Part shown: one piece after another, positions 12,115-23,500 of the stretch | Position numbering within the stretch: the stretch's first letter is position 1 | Layout: each line of letters starts with the position of its first letter | NCBI GenBank assembly: GCA_023548195.1 | Contig: JAJHZJ010000121.1 | Span: 7,143,252-7,207,251 of the forward strand | From: Bettongia penicillata ogilbyi | Lineage: Eukaryota; Chordata; Mammalia; Diprotodontia; Potoroidae | DNA: 64,000 bases | Direction: 5' to 3' | Notes under the pieces: generated by a model | Database searches by the model: none | What the model saw: the letters and a program-made list of their open reading frames with translations, nothing else | Told to the model about the DNA's origin: nothing | Position numbers and translations under genes: made by a program

Positions 12115-12164
12115 ATTTTTCATAAATGAGGCTGGCTCCTAGTGAGCTCCTAACCTAAGTGTTC

Positions 12165-12620
12165 TGCAACTTAGTCTTAGGAAAAATTCTGGGGAAGGAT
12201 TGAGAGATTCATTTATTTGTCTAGGGTCATATGGCCAATGCGTGTCAGAAGGGAGGTTGCACAAAGGAGGAATTGTTTCATATTTTCCTCTGGATTCCTA
12301 GTGCTTAAACAGTTCTTAGAGCCTAGCAGGTGCTAAATAACTGTTTAGTGGTTGATTGATGGATTATTGACTTAGTATCCCAAGTCAGGAAAACACTATA
12401 TTAAGGTTTCATTCAGCAATAAAGCATTCAAAGCTTCAAAGTTTCAGAATGTGCTGTGCAATAAAAAGATTTCTAAATATATTGTAATTTACAAAAGGCA
12501 ACATGGTATAGCAGATAGAGGGCCAGCCTTGGAACCAGGAAGACCTGAATTCAGGTCTTCCATTTGACCTCTCAGCTACGTCACCGTGGGCAAGTCCTTT
12601 AATTTCTGATTGCACTGAGG
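12165..12620. repeat. MIR, L2-tail and SINE fragments
   Basis: 12185-12260 is a reverse MIR CORE (tgtctagggtcatatggccaatg). 12285-12365 is an L2 3' tail (cctagtgcttaaacagttcttagagcctagcaggtgctaaataactg). 12495-12620 is a sense SINE (caacatggtatagcagatagagggcc ... gaagacctgaattcagg). Confidence 0.6.
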
Positions 12621-13775
12621 TCATTCTAGAATTATAGATTAGATACGAGTTGCTGATCTTCATCAATGGAGGAAATTTCCCTAAAAGAGAAGGGAAGGAA
12701 AGGAACCAAAAAGGAAAGGAAAAAAAAGAAACACTGCAATTTCAAAGAAAATAGCTCCCCCTTTCTTAACTATAACCCCATTTCTCCATGCGTGTACATA
12801 ATACACTCTGACAAATTCAACACAATGTATTTAATAAATATTAAACAAAGGGATTTGGTGAGAATGGTCTTACCATTTTCGCTAGAACATTTCATTAACA
12901 ATGATGTATTTCTGCTTCTATTTTAGTACCAGTGACTAATAGAGGGTTTTACACTCAACATTCCTGCAGCCCACCCTGCTCTACTATTTCTAAATCTTAC
13001 TTCCCTGTGATCTATACCAAATAAACTTTCTCATTTTTCCATTATCCATATAACATTATCCTAAGTGATTCAGCCAATGGAGAAAATGTCCAAAAAGACT
13101 CGCATGGTCTCAGGAGTCAGAGACAAATTCTGTAAGCACTCTCTGCTTTGCTCAGGGATGACTCCATAGAAAGAAAAGGAGCAAATCTAGGTTCAACAAA
13201 GGGATGAGTCACTGGCTGGATTTGGAGGTCTGTAACCTGCAAAGAATTATATGATCCCTTTGAGAAAACCTGACCAAGAGGACTGAGAGCAGAGGTTGGC
13301 ATGCAGGAACAGGGAAGGTTTACTGGTAACAAGAAGGCTGAATAGTAGCTGGAGTTATGTGGCCAATGCAAATTACCCTGGGAGTGTATGTATGATTGAT
13401 GGCCATACTACATCATACACTACCCATCCAATTATATAACATAACTGCATGCAAGTTATCCCGGGTACATGCATGAAACAAGATAGTTCAGTTGCATAAA
13501 GTCAAATGCAGGCACATACAGGGTATTCCAAAAATCTGAATTCAATTTTTAAGCCAGCACTCAGTGAGGAGAGAAAACTCTTTTTTTTTTTTTCTAATAA
13601 CAGTAGCACAGTGAGTCTGTAAGGTCACATCTAAGGGGCATGGAGACAACATTGTGGCAAAGCCACAAATCCATTCACAGTGGGAGGACTTCCTATTAGT
13701 CAGGTGAGTTTCTTCCTTTTTACTTCACTCAAGTCCCTTGTGGATCCATGTCTGTTTCACTGTTAAGGATGTTTA
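12620..13775. other. Interval with no recognised gene
   Basis: The interval includes a purine-rich run (12690-12735). At 13518-13560, acagggtattccaaaaatc resembles a mariner-type terminus, but no partner end was found. The small open frames here lack splice context or homology I recognise. Confidence 0.5.
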
Positions 13776-13779
13776 CTTA

Positions 13780-13930
13780 GAAAATGTGACATAATGGATA
13801 GAGTGCTGATGTTGAAGTCAAGAGCTCTTAAGTTCTGATTCTATCTCTAAAACTTAATGTGCCTGTAACTAGGAAAGTCACTTAACCTTAAGCAGCTCCC
13901 TAGAATTTACCTAAGTCATAAACAGATTAT
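13780..13930 (+). repeat. SINE fragment
   Basis: Diverged sense CORE-SINE/MIR copy: taatggatagagtgctgatgttgaagtcaagag ... ttctgattctatctc ... aggaaagtcacttaacc. Confidence 0.55.
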
Positions 13931-13984
13931 GATTTTTATTAATGGGAGGATTTTCTTATCCAGAATGCCCCGTATAGGAAACAC

Positions 13985-14340
13985 AAATGAATAGAAATAT
14001 GAAATATGCTGAAATGACTACGGGAAAACAAGCACTTTAATTCATTGTTGGTGGAGCTGTAAACTGGTCCAACCATTCTGGAAAGCAATTTGGAGCTATG
14101 CCCCCAATGCTACTAAACTGTGCACATTTTTTGAGCCAGAAATGCCATTACTATATCTATACACCAAAGAGATCAAAGAAAGAGGAAAAGGATCCATATA
14201 TACAGAAATATTTACAGTAGTTCTTTTTGTGGTAACAAAGAATTGGAAATTGAGAAGGTGTCTGTAAACTGAGGAATGACTGAATAAGTTATCAGCTACA
14301 TATGTGATGGAATAGTATTTTACTGTAAGGAATGACAGAG
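13985..14340 (+). mobile_element. L1 LINE, ORF2 3' end fragment
   Basis: Sense L1 ORF2 end: ttcattgttggtggagctgtaaactggtccaaccattctggaaagcaatttggagctatgcc, then gaaagaggaaaaggatccatat. It stops abruptly where an L1 5' UTR begins at about 14345. Confidence 0.8.
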
Positions 14341-14344
14341 ATTT

Positions 14345-15245
14345 GGAGAGGTGGAGCCAAGAAAGCCAAGTAAAGGCAGGGACTTATCCAGCTCTCCTCC
14401 AAGACCCTCCAGATACCTTTAAAAATAACCCAAAACAAATTCTAGAACAGAAGAAGTCATAAAAAGTCAGAGTGAAACAGATTTCCAGCCCTAAACAACC
14501 TTTTGGAAGGAAAGATGTGTTTCATCAGAGTGAGAGAGGAGCACAGTCCAGAGCAGGCCAGGCCCCAACAAACCTGAAGCAGACCTGGGGGTGATTGAAC
14601 ATTGGCAACAGTGGTGGTTTCCAGACTTCTCAGCTTACAGATGCCAAAGACATCTCAGAAGGTCAGCAGGAAAGGTCTGTTGAACCTGGGTGAGAGTGGA
14701 GAGCAGTCCATTTCAGGCCATGCCAGCACAGCCCCAGCTCCAGCCCCAGCAAACCAGAAACAGATCTTGGGAGCTGCTAAATAAACAATGGTAGCAGCAG
14801 CTGCTTCTTGAGCTCACAGGAAAGGGGGTTGAACAACTGATCAGAAGGAGATTACAGGTGTCCTTTTGCTAGCACTGAGGCAGGACTCTGTTGCTTTGTC
14901 CATACTCAGATCTGGGTCACAGTCCTGAGTGGCAGTCCAAAGTGAGTAGGAGCGCTGCCACAGCAAAGCTTGTGGCCACAGTTGAGGGGATATCCTTCTC
15001 ACAGTTCCAGGGCAGAATAGAGTACTTGTGGTCACTCCCAGCCTAGAGCATAGGCCAGGAGAGTAGTAAGCACCTCTCCTTTGATCATATCACCCTGGAA
15101 GTATCTCTGAAAACATATGCATAAAACCTCTGAAGCTTGGGACAGTGCACTGTCCACCCTGGAAGCAGAGCCCTACTATAGCAAAGAGTTAAAAGATAAG
15201 TATTGGGTTCAGGAAATGGGCAAACAACAGGGAAAAAAAAACTTT
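14345..15245 (+). mobile_element. L1 LINE, 5' UTR only
   Basis: Starts gaggtggagccaagaaagcc and is collinear with the 5' UTR of the L1 at 60484-61390: shared ccagctctcc..., gtcagcaggaaaggtct, ...gcacctctcctttgatcatatcaccctgg, and ctggaagcagagccc. It is the GC-richer head of an L1 with no body following. The next element, at 15262, is on the opposite strand. Confidence 0.75.
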
Positions 15246-15261
15246 TGACTATAGAAATGAC

Positions 15262-16450
15262 ACAGATTGCTTTTTTTAATATAAATTTTATTTACTTTTA
15301 GTGTTCTACAATCATTACCATAAAACTTAGATTTTTCTCCCCCTACCGACCCTTCACTACCCCCGTCAATACCCAAGATGGCATACGATTCTATGTAGGA
15401 TCTACACATATATTCCTATTGAATACATTTTCACTATAGTCATGCTGGGTAGAAGAGCTATCAACAAACCAAAATATTAAATACACACAAAACAAAATGA
15501 TCTGCTATTCTGTGATTGAATTCCATAGTTCTTTCTCTGGATGTGGAAGACATTTTGCCTTAGAAGATCATTGGGAATTTTTTTTTAAGTCCTTGCATTG
15601 CTATGAAGATCCAAGCCTACCAGAAAAAACTCTCGCACACTGAGGTCATTGCTGTGCACAAAGTTGTCCTGGTTCTGCTCCTTTCGCTCAGCATCAGATC
15701 ATATAAGTCTTTCCAGGCCTCTCTGAAGTCTTCTTGTTCATCATTTCTTATAGTACAATAGTATTCCATTACGTTCATATACTATAATTTATTTAGCCAT
15801 TCCCCAATTAATGGGCATCCCTTTGATTTCCAGTTCTTGGCCACTACAAAGAGTACTGCTATAAATATTTTTGTACATGTGGAACCCTTTTCCATTTTTA
15901 TGATCTCTTGGGGATACAGTCCTAGAAGCAATATTGCTGGGTCAAAGGATATGCACATTTTTGTAACCCTTTGGGCATAGTTCCAAATCACTCTCCAGAA
16001 TGGCTGGATGAGCTCACAGCTCTACCAACAATAAATTAGTGTTTCAACTCTCCCACATCCTCTCCAACATTTATCATTTTCCTGTTCTGTCATGTTTGCC
16101 AATCTGATAGGTGTGATATGGTACCTCAGAGTGGTTTTAATTTGCATCTCTCTAATCAAAAGTGATTTAGAGCATTTTTTTATATGATTATAGATATCTT
16201 TAATTTCTTCCTCTGAAAATTGCCTGTTCATATCCTTTGACCATTTATTCATTGGGGAATGACTTGTATTCTTGTATATTTGACTCAGTTCTCTATCTAT
16301 TCTACAAATGAGACCTTTATCCCCAAGATTAGCTGTAAAATTTTTTTCCCAACATACTACATTCCTCCAAATTTTGATTGCATTGGGTTTGGTTATGCAA
16401 AAACTTTTCAGTTTAACATAGATTATTTCAGAGAAACATGGGAGGACTTG
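15262..16450 (-). mobile_element. L1 LINE, ORF2 C-terminus and 3' UTR
   Basis: Same subfamily as 1-1125. Minus-strand ORF2 frames (to 16546 and 15991) carry the MNRQFSEEEIK block, REMQIKTTLRY, the CWRGCGR Cys-rich motif and the FDPAILLLGLYPQE block. A stop or frame shift separates the two fragments near 16000. Confidence 0.88.
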
Positions 16451-16799
16451 AATGAAGTAATTCAGAGTGACAATGCTCAAACTTAAGATTAGTGTCACTG
16501 GAATGGTCTCATCTCTAGTGGGGTATTCAGAGATGGTCAAGATCAAATGAATAATTAGTCTCTCCCTGTCCTAATGGCCATCTTACTTTCTCTCTGTCCT
16601 TGCATTTGTATTATTCATCTATGTCCTTGAATTTCTGTCTTTCTTCAAATTCATGTTCAACATATCTCAAAATTATATTCCTTCTCTGTCTCTTTGACTA
16701 CTCTTGACAATTTGCTATTTCAGGTGGCATCAAGCTTAAATGCCACTAGAAAAAGCACAGATGTAACTCCTGTTATGTTAGAAATTGCTTTGAGATTTT

Positions 16800-17060
16800 T
16801 TTTAAACAAGCATTTAGTAAGCACCTACTATGTGCCGGGCACTGTGCTAAAATGCTTTATAAATATTATCTCATTGGATCTTCACAACCATCTTGGGGAG
16901 TAGATGCTATTATTATCCCTGTTTTAAAGATGCTGAAATTGACACAGAGAGAGGTTAAGTGACTTGCTCATGGTCACACAACTAGTAACTGTCTACGACC
17001 AGATTTGATTTCATTTTTTCCTGACTCTGGGCCCAGAGCTCTATTTCCCATATTTCCAAA
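16800..17060 (-). repeat. MIR-type SINE
   Basis: Starts gcatttagtaagcacctactatgtgccgggcactgtgctaaaatgc and continues through ttcacaaccatcttggggagtag, gttaagtgacttgctcatggtcacaca and ggcccagagctct. Reverse orientation, long copy. 16450-16800 holds nothing recognised. Confidence 0.75.
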
Positions 17061-17104
17061 TGGTCTATGGCATAAAACCAGTGATAGCATCAGTGCATGA
17101 TTAA

Positions 17105-17288
17105 GGTCCTAAAAGATAGAATATTCAAATTTGGAAAGGACCTTCTTAGTCACTTAGTCTATCCCTGTTATTCTGTAGAAACTGAGACCCAGTGAACTGT
17201 AGTGCCATCCCCAAGGTTGTGCCAGCAATGCATATGTGAATTAAGATTAAAACTCTGCTATTCTGATTAAAAATCCAATGCTCAGCTA
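17105..17288 (-). repeat. MIR-type SINE, diverged
   Basis: Contains atttggaaaggaccttcttagtcacttagtct, agaaactgagacccagtgaactg and aaaatccaatgctc, the reverse layout of a MIR-type repeat. Confidence 0.5.
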
Positions 17289-17289
17289 A

Positions 17290-19800
17290 CAAGGAGAAGA
17301 ATACTTTAAAAAGCAGAATTGGCCAAATGTAAAATGAGGTACAAAACCTCACTGAAGAAAATAATTCCTTAAAAATTAGGATTGAGCAAATGGAAACTTA
17401 TGACTTTATGAGAAATCAGGAAACAATAAAATAAAGCCAAAAAAATGAAAAATAGAAGGCAATGTGAAAAATCTCATTGTAAAAACAACTGACCTGGAAA
17501 ATAGACCCAGGAGATACAATTCAAAATTTATTAGACTACCCAAAAGCCACATTTAAAAAAGAGCCAAGACATCATCCTTCAAGAAATTATCAAGGAAAAC
17601 TTACCTGATACTCTAGAACAAGAAGGTAAAATTGAAATGGAAAGGATCCACCAATCACTTCCTGAGATCCCAAAATGAAAGCTTCAAGGAATATTATAGC
17701 CAAATTTCAGAGTTCCCAGGTCAAGGAGAAAATATTGCAAGCAACCAGAAAGAAACCACTCAAGTATCATGGAGTCATGCAGTCAGAACAACATAAGATT
17801 TATCAACTTCTACATTAAAGGATCATAGGTATTAGAATGTGATGTTCCTGAGGGCAAACAAGTTAGGATTTCAACCAAGAATCACTTACCCAGAAAAACT
17901 AAATGTAATCCCTCAAGGGGAAAATGGACATTCAATGAGATAGAGGACTTTCAAGCATTCTTGATGAAATGATTAGGGCTGAATAGAAAAATGTGACTTT
18001 CAAATACAAGATTCAAGAAAAGCATGAAAAGGTAAACAGTAAAGGAAAATCACAAGAGACTTAATAAGATTAAACTGTTCACAATACTGCATGCAAAGAG
18101 GGCATTTGTAACTCATAAGACCTTTCTCATTATTAGGGTAGTTAGAAGAAGAATACAGAGGGGCACAGCTGTGAGCTGAATATACAGGATGATATCTAAA
18201 AAATAAAATTAAGGAACGAGAGAAGAATGTGGTGACATAGAGAAAGGGAGAGATAGAATGGGGTAAATTATCTTACATAAAAGAGGCAAGAGAAAGTTTT
18301 TATAGTGGAGGGGAAGAGGGGAAGGTGAACGGGAGTTAATGAACTTCATGCTCATCAGAATTGACTCAAAAGAGGGAGTAATGTATAAACTCAACTGGGT
18401 ATAGAAATCTTACCCTACAGGAAAGTAGGAAGGGAAGGGGATAAGAGAAGTGGGAGAGGGATGATATAAAGGAAAGTAGATTGGGGGATGGGTTGTCAGA
18501 AGCAGAACATTTTTGAGGATGGACAAGGTGAAAGAAGAGAGAATAAAATAAACTGGGGGTAGAGGTCGGGGAAAGAATGGAGGGAAATACAATTAGCAAT
18601 AGTGAATGTGGGAAAAATGTGGAGAAAGTTTCTCCAATAAAAGTCTCATTTCTCAAACATATAATAGACATTCCTCAATTGATAAATGATCAAAAGATAT
18701 GACCAGTTTTCAAATGAAGTATCCAAGCTGTTTATAACCATATGAAAAAAACTCTAACTCACTATTTATTGGAGAAATGCAAATTAAAACAATTCTGAGG
18801 TATTACCTCATTCCTATTAGATTGTCTAATAGGGCAGAAAAGGTAAATGACAAATGTTGGAGGGGATGTTGTAAAAATGAGACATTGATGCATTGTTGAT
18901 ATAGTACATTATTGTACTATTGGGGAAGTTATATAATGATTCAATCATTCTGTAGAACAATTTGGAACTATGCCCAAAGAGCTATAAAACCATGCATGCC
19001 GTTTGGCCTAGGTCTGTATTACAAAAGAGATTTTTAAAAAAGGAAAAGGATCTATGAAAAATATTAATAGTAGCTCTTTTCTGGGGGCAAAGAATTAGAA
19101 ATTGAGGGGGTACAGATCAATTGGGGAATGGCTAAACATTTGTAGTATTTTATTATAATGGAATACTGTTGTACTATAAGAAATGATGAGCAGGATGCTC
19201 TCATAAAAACCTGGAAAGGCTTACTACATGAGCTGATGCAAAGTGAACTGTACTATGTACAAAGTAACAGCAATATTGTAAGATGATCAGCTGTGAATAA
19301 GTTAGCTATTCTCTGCAATACAATGATCCAAAACAAGTCTGAAGGACTTGTGATGAAAAATTCTATCCATCCCCAAAGAAAGAACTGATGGTGACTGAAT
19401 ACAGATCGAAACATGTTTGTTTTTTTTTTACTTTATTTTTCTTGAATTTTTTGGTCTATGTTTTCTTTCACAACATGAGTATTATGTGTTTGTCCGTTGC
19501 TGAAGAAGACCATGCCATCGGAGAAATAATGACGTCACTTGCACTTGACTTTGCTTTGAGTGAAGGAGGGCTGTGCAGGTCACCAGCCTCACTTCTCCTC
19601 CAAGGCATCTGAATCCAGTGACCAGATATTCATCAGGATGACTGGAGATGATGTTTTGCATGACTACACAGGTATAACCTATATTGAATTACTTGCATTT
19701 TCAGTGAGGGGAGATGGGGAGCAAGGAAAAGTTTTAAAAACATCAATTTTTTTTACATGTAATTGTAGGAAAATAAATTTTAAAAACCCAATGCTCTTTT
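17290..19800 (+). mobile_element. HAL1-like LINE (ORF1, spacer, ORF2 tail, 3' UTR)
   Basis: Sense order: degenerate ORF1 coiled coil (17290-17480), ORF1 RNA-binding region (17500-18000; caaggaaaacttacctgata, gaaaggatccaccaatcac), then a G/A-rich spacer (18150-18600), then the last part of ORF2 (18640-19260), then the L1 3' UTR. The endonuclease and most of the reverse transcriptase are absent. This is the half-L1 layout, or an internally deleted L1. Frames are broken throughout. Confidence 0.75.
19484..19655 (-). repeat. SINE 3'-module nested in the LINE 3' UTR
   Basis: Reverse copy of the module seen at 45615-45780 and 49985-50150: shared gaagaagaccatgccat, gaaataatgacgtcacttgcacttgactttg..tttgagtgaaggagggctgtgcaggtcaccagcctcacttctcc, ccagtgaccagatattcatcaggatgact. 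It splits the L1 block cacaacatgagtattatg / ttttgcatgactacac. Confidence 0.8.
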
Positions 19801-20503
19801 CTACTATGTCCTTCTTCTATGTCCTACTAATCCCAGTGGCATATATGACCAGAAAAATAAAAAAGGGGCTAGTGTCAAATGAGGGAAAAGGATTGCATGA
19901 GTTCGGCATAGTGAAATAATACATTAACCAAAGGAAGGATTCAGCATAGGTTAGCTCAAAAAAGGATTTATTGAGACTGAACTGCCAATCACATAGAATG
20001 AGATGGCATGGTGTGGTCTTTATCCACATCAGGGGACAGAAAACAAACACCAGTGAGACCAAGACTCCAAGAAACATTTCCGGTAAGACACAGAAACACA
20101 AAATTGGCTTAAACATTAACTATATGTCAATTACAGTTTTTGCCATTCACTTAGCTGTTTGACTCATTTCGGGGATGGAAAATGTTATCAACAGCAGATA
20201 GTATTTAATGGGTATTTTGTGGCTTTAGTTCAGTTCAGAATAAACTAGTACCCACTAGAATACCAGAATTATCCAAACTCCCAAGAAGGCCTTCCAATAT
20301 AATTTTTCTTTCTTCCAATGTGTCTGTGAACCCCAGATGCAAAGTCTTTCTCATCAGCCCCTGCTATCAACTAAACATGTGATTTGTACAATCAATATAT
20401 TAAACACTCCACTGGTAAGGGAAATGGATTTTACATGGTTTTATTAATTCACAATTTGACAGCATTTACTTCTTATCAATGAGAGGTCTAGATCTGATTC
20501 ACA
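19800..20503. other. 3' flank of CCDC168, no repeat recognised
   Basis: This AT-rich interval lies just downstream of the CCDC168 stop codon. Apart from the candidate polyadenylation signal it shows nothing I recognise. Confidence 0.4.
20440..20445 (-). promoter_or_regulatory. CCDC168: Candidate CCDC168 polyadenylation signal
   Basis: AATAAA on the minus strand, about 60 bases past the stop codon. It would give a very short 3' UTR. A second candidate lies near 19964. Confidence 0.4.
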
Positions 20504-23500
20504 TCATTTTTGATGGACTGGGTATAAGTTAAAGGGTGCTGAGACTGACTCCAAAAACTTCTTTGATGAACTCCATATTTTCTCTGAATTTGAAAACTTT
20601 GCTACCAAGGGAATTCTAAACTTACTCTGTCCAGAGTTGTTTTGGGGGATATTCCAGCGAATGGTCTTGGATTTATTCCCTGGAGTATCTGCTGGTGTGC
20701 AGGCATAAAAAAAAGATTGGGTGTTTTTTCTCCTAAAATGAAAATGGTCATTTTCCTGCTGATGTTTTAAAACTGATTTAGATTTATTTGAGAAATAACA
20801 CTCTGGACTTTCTAAAGCAGAGTCATATACTTTCTCTTGCTTTTTCTGTTTTTCTTTACTCTCTGTAAAATTGCAAGAATGGTCAGGTTTCATAGTGTTC
20901 TCTTTGGGCAGATCAACATTGGGCTTCTGTCTATCTTTATTTTCCAGACTCAGAATAATTTTCTCATCATCTGTTTCAAATCTTAATTTGATGCTGGATT
21001 CTGTTAGGGAAGCCAATGGACAGCTTACATGACTCCATGTTTTCCTTGAAAGCTTGTCTTCTCTGGATAATGAATATGGCATGGATTGAGTTTCTAATGA
21101 ACTCTCAGATGTCCAGAAAGGAGAATGAATTTTAGGGCACAATTTCTTTTTTCTATGTTGATGATGAACTTTACAGTAAGAAGGTGTCATAAGGGAGCTA
21201 TGACTTCCAGAAATTTGAATACTTTGAGGAATTAAATCTCTCTTCTGGTAAAATGACTTTGTTTTGGTCCTGACTTGGTTTGTCTTGCTGAGTTGGTCGA
21301 AAGAACTGAATTCCTCTAACTTAAATGGAATGTCAAAACGCATTTCTTCCTGATCCTGCCTTAAAGGACCACCATCTGATAAAGGCGCATTTTCCCAGGA
21401 TTTTTTAAAAGTCCTGAAGATCACATTTGGTGTCTGGAAAGGCATTTCTACTTCCACTCTTTTCTTGGGGTGAGGTGGAGATTTCTTTAATTCAACAGAT
21501 CTCTGGACATTCTCTGGTCTTTGAAAGGTAATTTCAGTCTTCTGATATGAGGCTTTTACACTACAGTTATCAGTGACTGCTTTAACTCCACTCTTAGTTT
21601 CAAAGATGTCACAAATTTCAGATGAAGAAGTTGAATGTTTACTGTAGATTTCAAAGAAATCAGGAGCATTTTCAGTCTTCTGAAGTGGTTTTTCATGTAA
21701 GTCCAACACCATGTCAGTGTGTGCCTGAGCAACGACATGTTCTGTCTTCTTAGGTTTGGCAGGTGATTTACATTTGCTTTTTGGAGGCTCAAGACAAATT
21801 TCCACTTTCTGAAGACAAGGTACTTTTGAGTACTCAAAGTTATCAGTATTTGTTAGTGCATCTTTTGGATGATCAGGGATAGTTTTAGTCAACGTTGGAG
21901 ATATTTTTAAATGTTCATTGATTTTCTTTTCTCCTGGAGATAAATCACGTTTTCTCAAGGAAGTATCACCACTATCTTTCTGTGTTAAACATTGAGAATC
22001 AAGGATATTGCTTGAGCAATTCAGAGAAAAGGCTTTTTCCAAAATTGTCCTGTCATCCATTGCTATAGGAATGTATTCAGAAGGACAAACAGATAGTATA
22101 AATGACTTTAGTAATTTAATAATTGATGGAGGTATTTTGTAGGGGTTCTGCTTTTTGAAAGAGATGTGTCGTTCTAATTTCTCTATATCAATGGAAAAGC
22201 AAACTTGGATTCCATCCCCATTTACAGTCTTACATTTTTTATTAAGTTTAGGTCTAGGCAGATACTTGGAAGGCATAGTCAGTTTGGGTGACAGTGTCTC
22301 AACAGGAAGTCCCAAGAGAAACATAAGATTTTTGTGTTGTAAATTAAGAATTATTTGATGAAGAGACTTAGGCTCCATGAATGGCAATTTTGTGCTCCTT
22401 GGCTTTGTGACTTTGTTAGTAGGAAAAACTGATTCTGATCGAGGTTTTCTTTGGACCAAATTTTCTACCATTTTAATGGATTCTTCCACTACTCCAGGAA
22501 TCATGTTCATTTTGATCTCCAGTGTTTTCACTAAAAAATATGTAACAAGCTTTCTTAAATCATTGACTGTGAATCTCTGGAAAACTAGAGGCAGTGATCC
22601 TCTCTTATTTCCAGCAGGTATGCATGCAGCTTTTTGATTTAGCCTCAACTGCATATTGACCTCCACAGCTTGTTTAATATTCTCATTGACGTAATTTGTG
22701 ACATTCAATTTGTTAACAATCACTGCGTTCATACTGCTAACAGGGCATAATTCTTTTGTTGTGTTCTCACATTTCATTAATTTTGAGGGAATGCTGTCCT
22801 TCTGCTCAGCTGCCATTTTTCTCAAATGGCATGGTAAACTCCTTCTTGTTTCACCTTCAATGAAAAGTGAACAGATGACTCTTTTCACAGTGTTTCCTTC
22901 TTCTGGACCACAAATGTTTTTTGGAGGAGTAGGGATGAAATTTTGGGCAAGAATATTCACTGATTCTGGAAAACCAAGTTTCTGTTTTTTACGGATGTGT
23001 GATTCTAATTCCTCCCTAACTTCTCTTTTCATAACTATCATATTTTTTTCAATATTTTTAGCTTTATGTTTCTGGTAGATCATTGAAGGGATTGGAATTG
23101 TGGCCTTTGGGATAATTTCTTTTAATGAACTCTGGCTATTAAGAGGGAGTCCAAAAAGAAACATCAGGTACTTGTGTTTTAAGTTCATCTCCAGGGAATC
23201 AACCTCTTCCTGAGACATAAAGTTTAATTTTCTACACCTTGGAAATACTCGCCTATCACTGTGAGCATCTTTGGAAATACATGGCTTGATAAGAGATGAT
23301 AATTTTTGGTAAGATTCAATTACTATTGTATGGATCATTTCCTGTTTCAATTCTAATCTCTTTTTTTGAAAATGAAAAATAAGATTTGTTTTTTCATTAG
23401 CAGTGAGTCTATCAAGAACTGAGATGGAGCATAATTTCGATTTGAAGTACCCAGCTACTACAGTGCCTCTGGCCTTCAGAAAAGCTTTCTTTCTCCCACC

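Noticed and set aside
18209..18671. Minus-strand proline/serine-rich open frames
   Set aside because: They are antisense to the G/A-rich spacer of the HAL1-like LINE.
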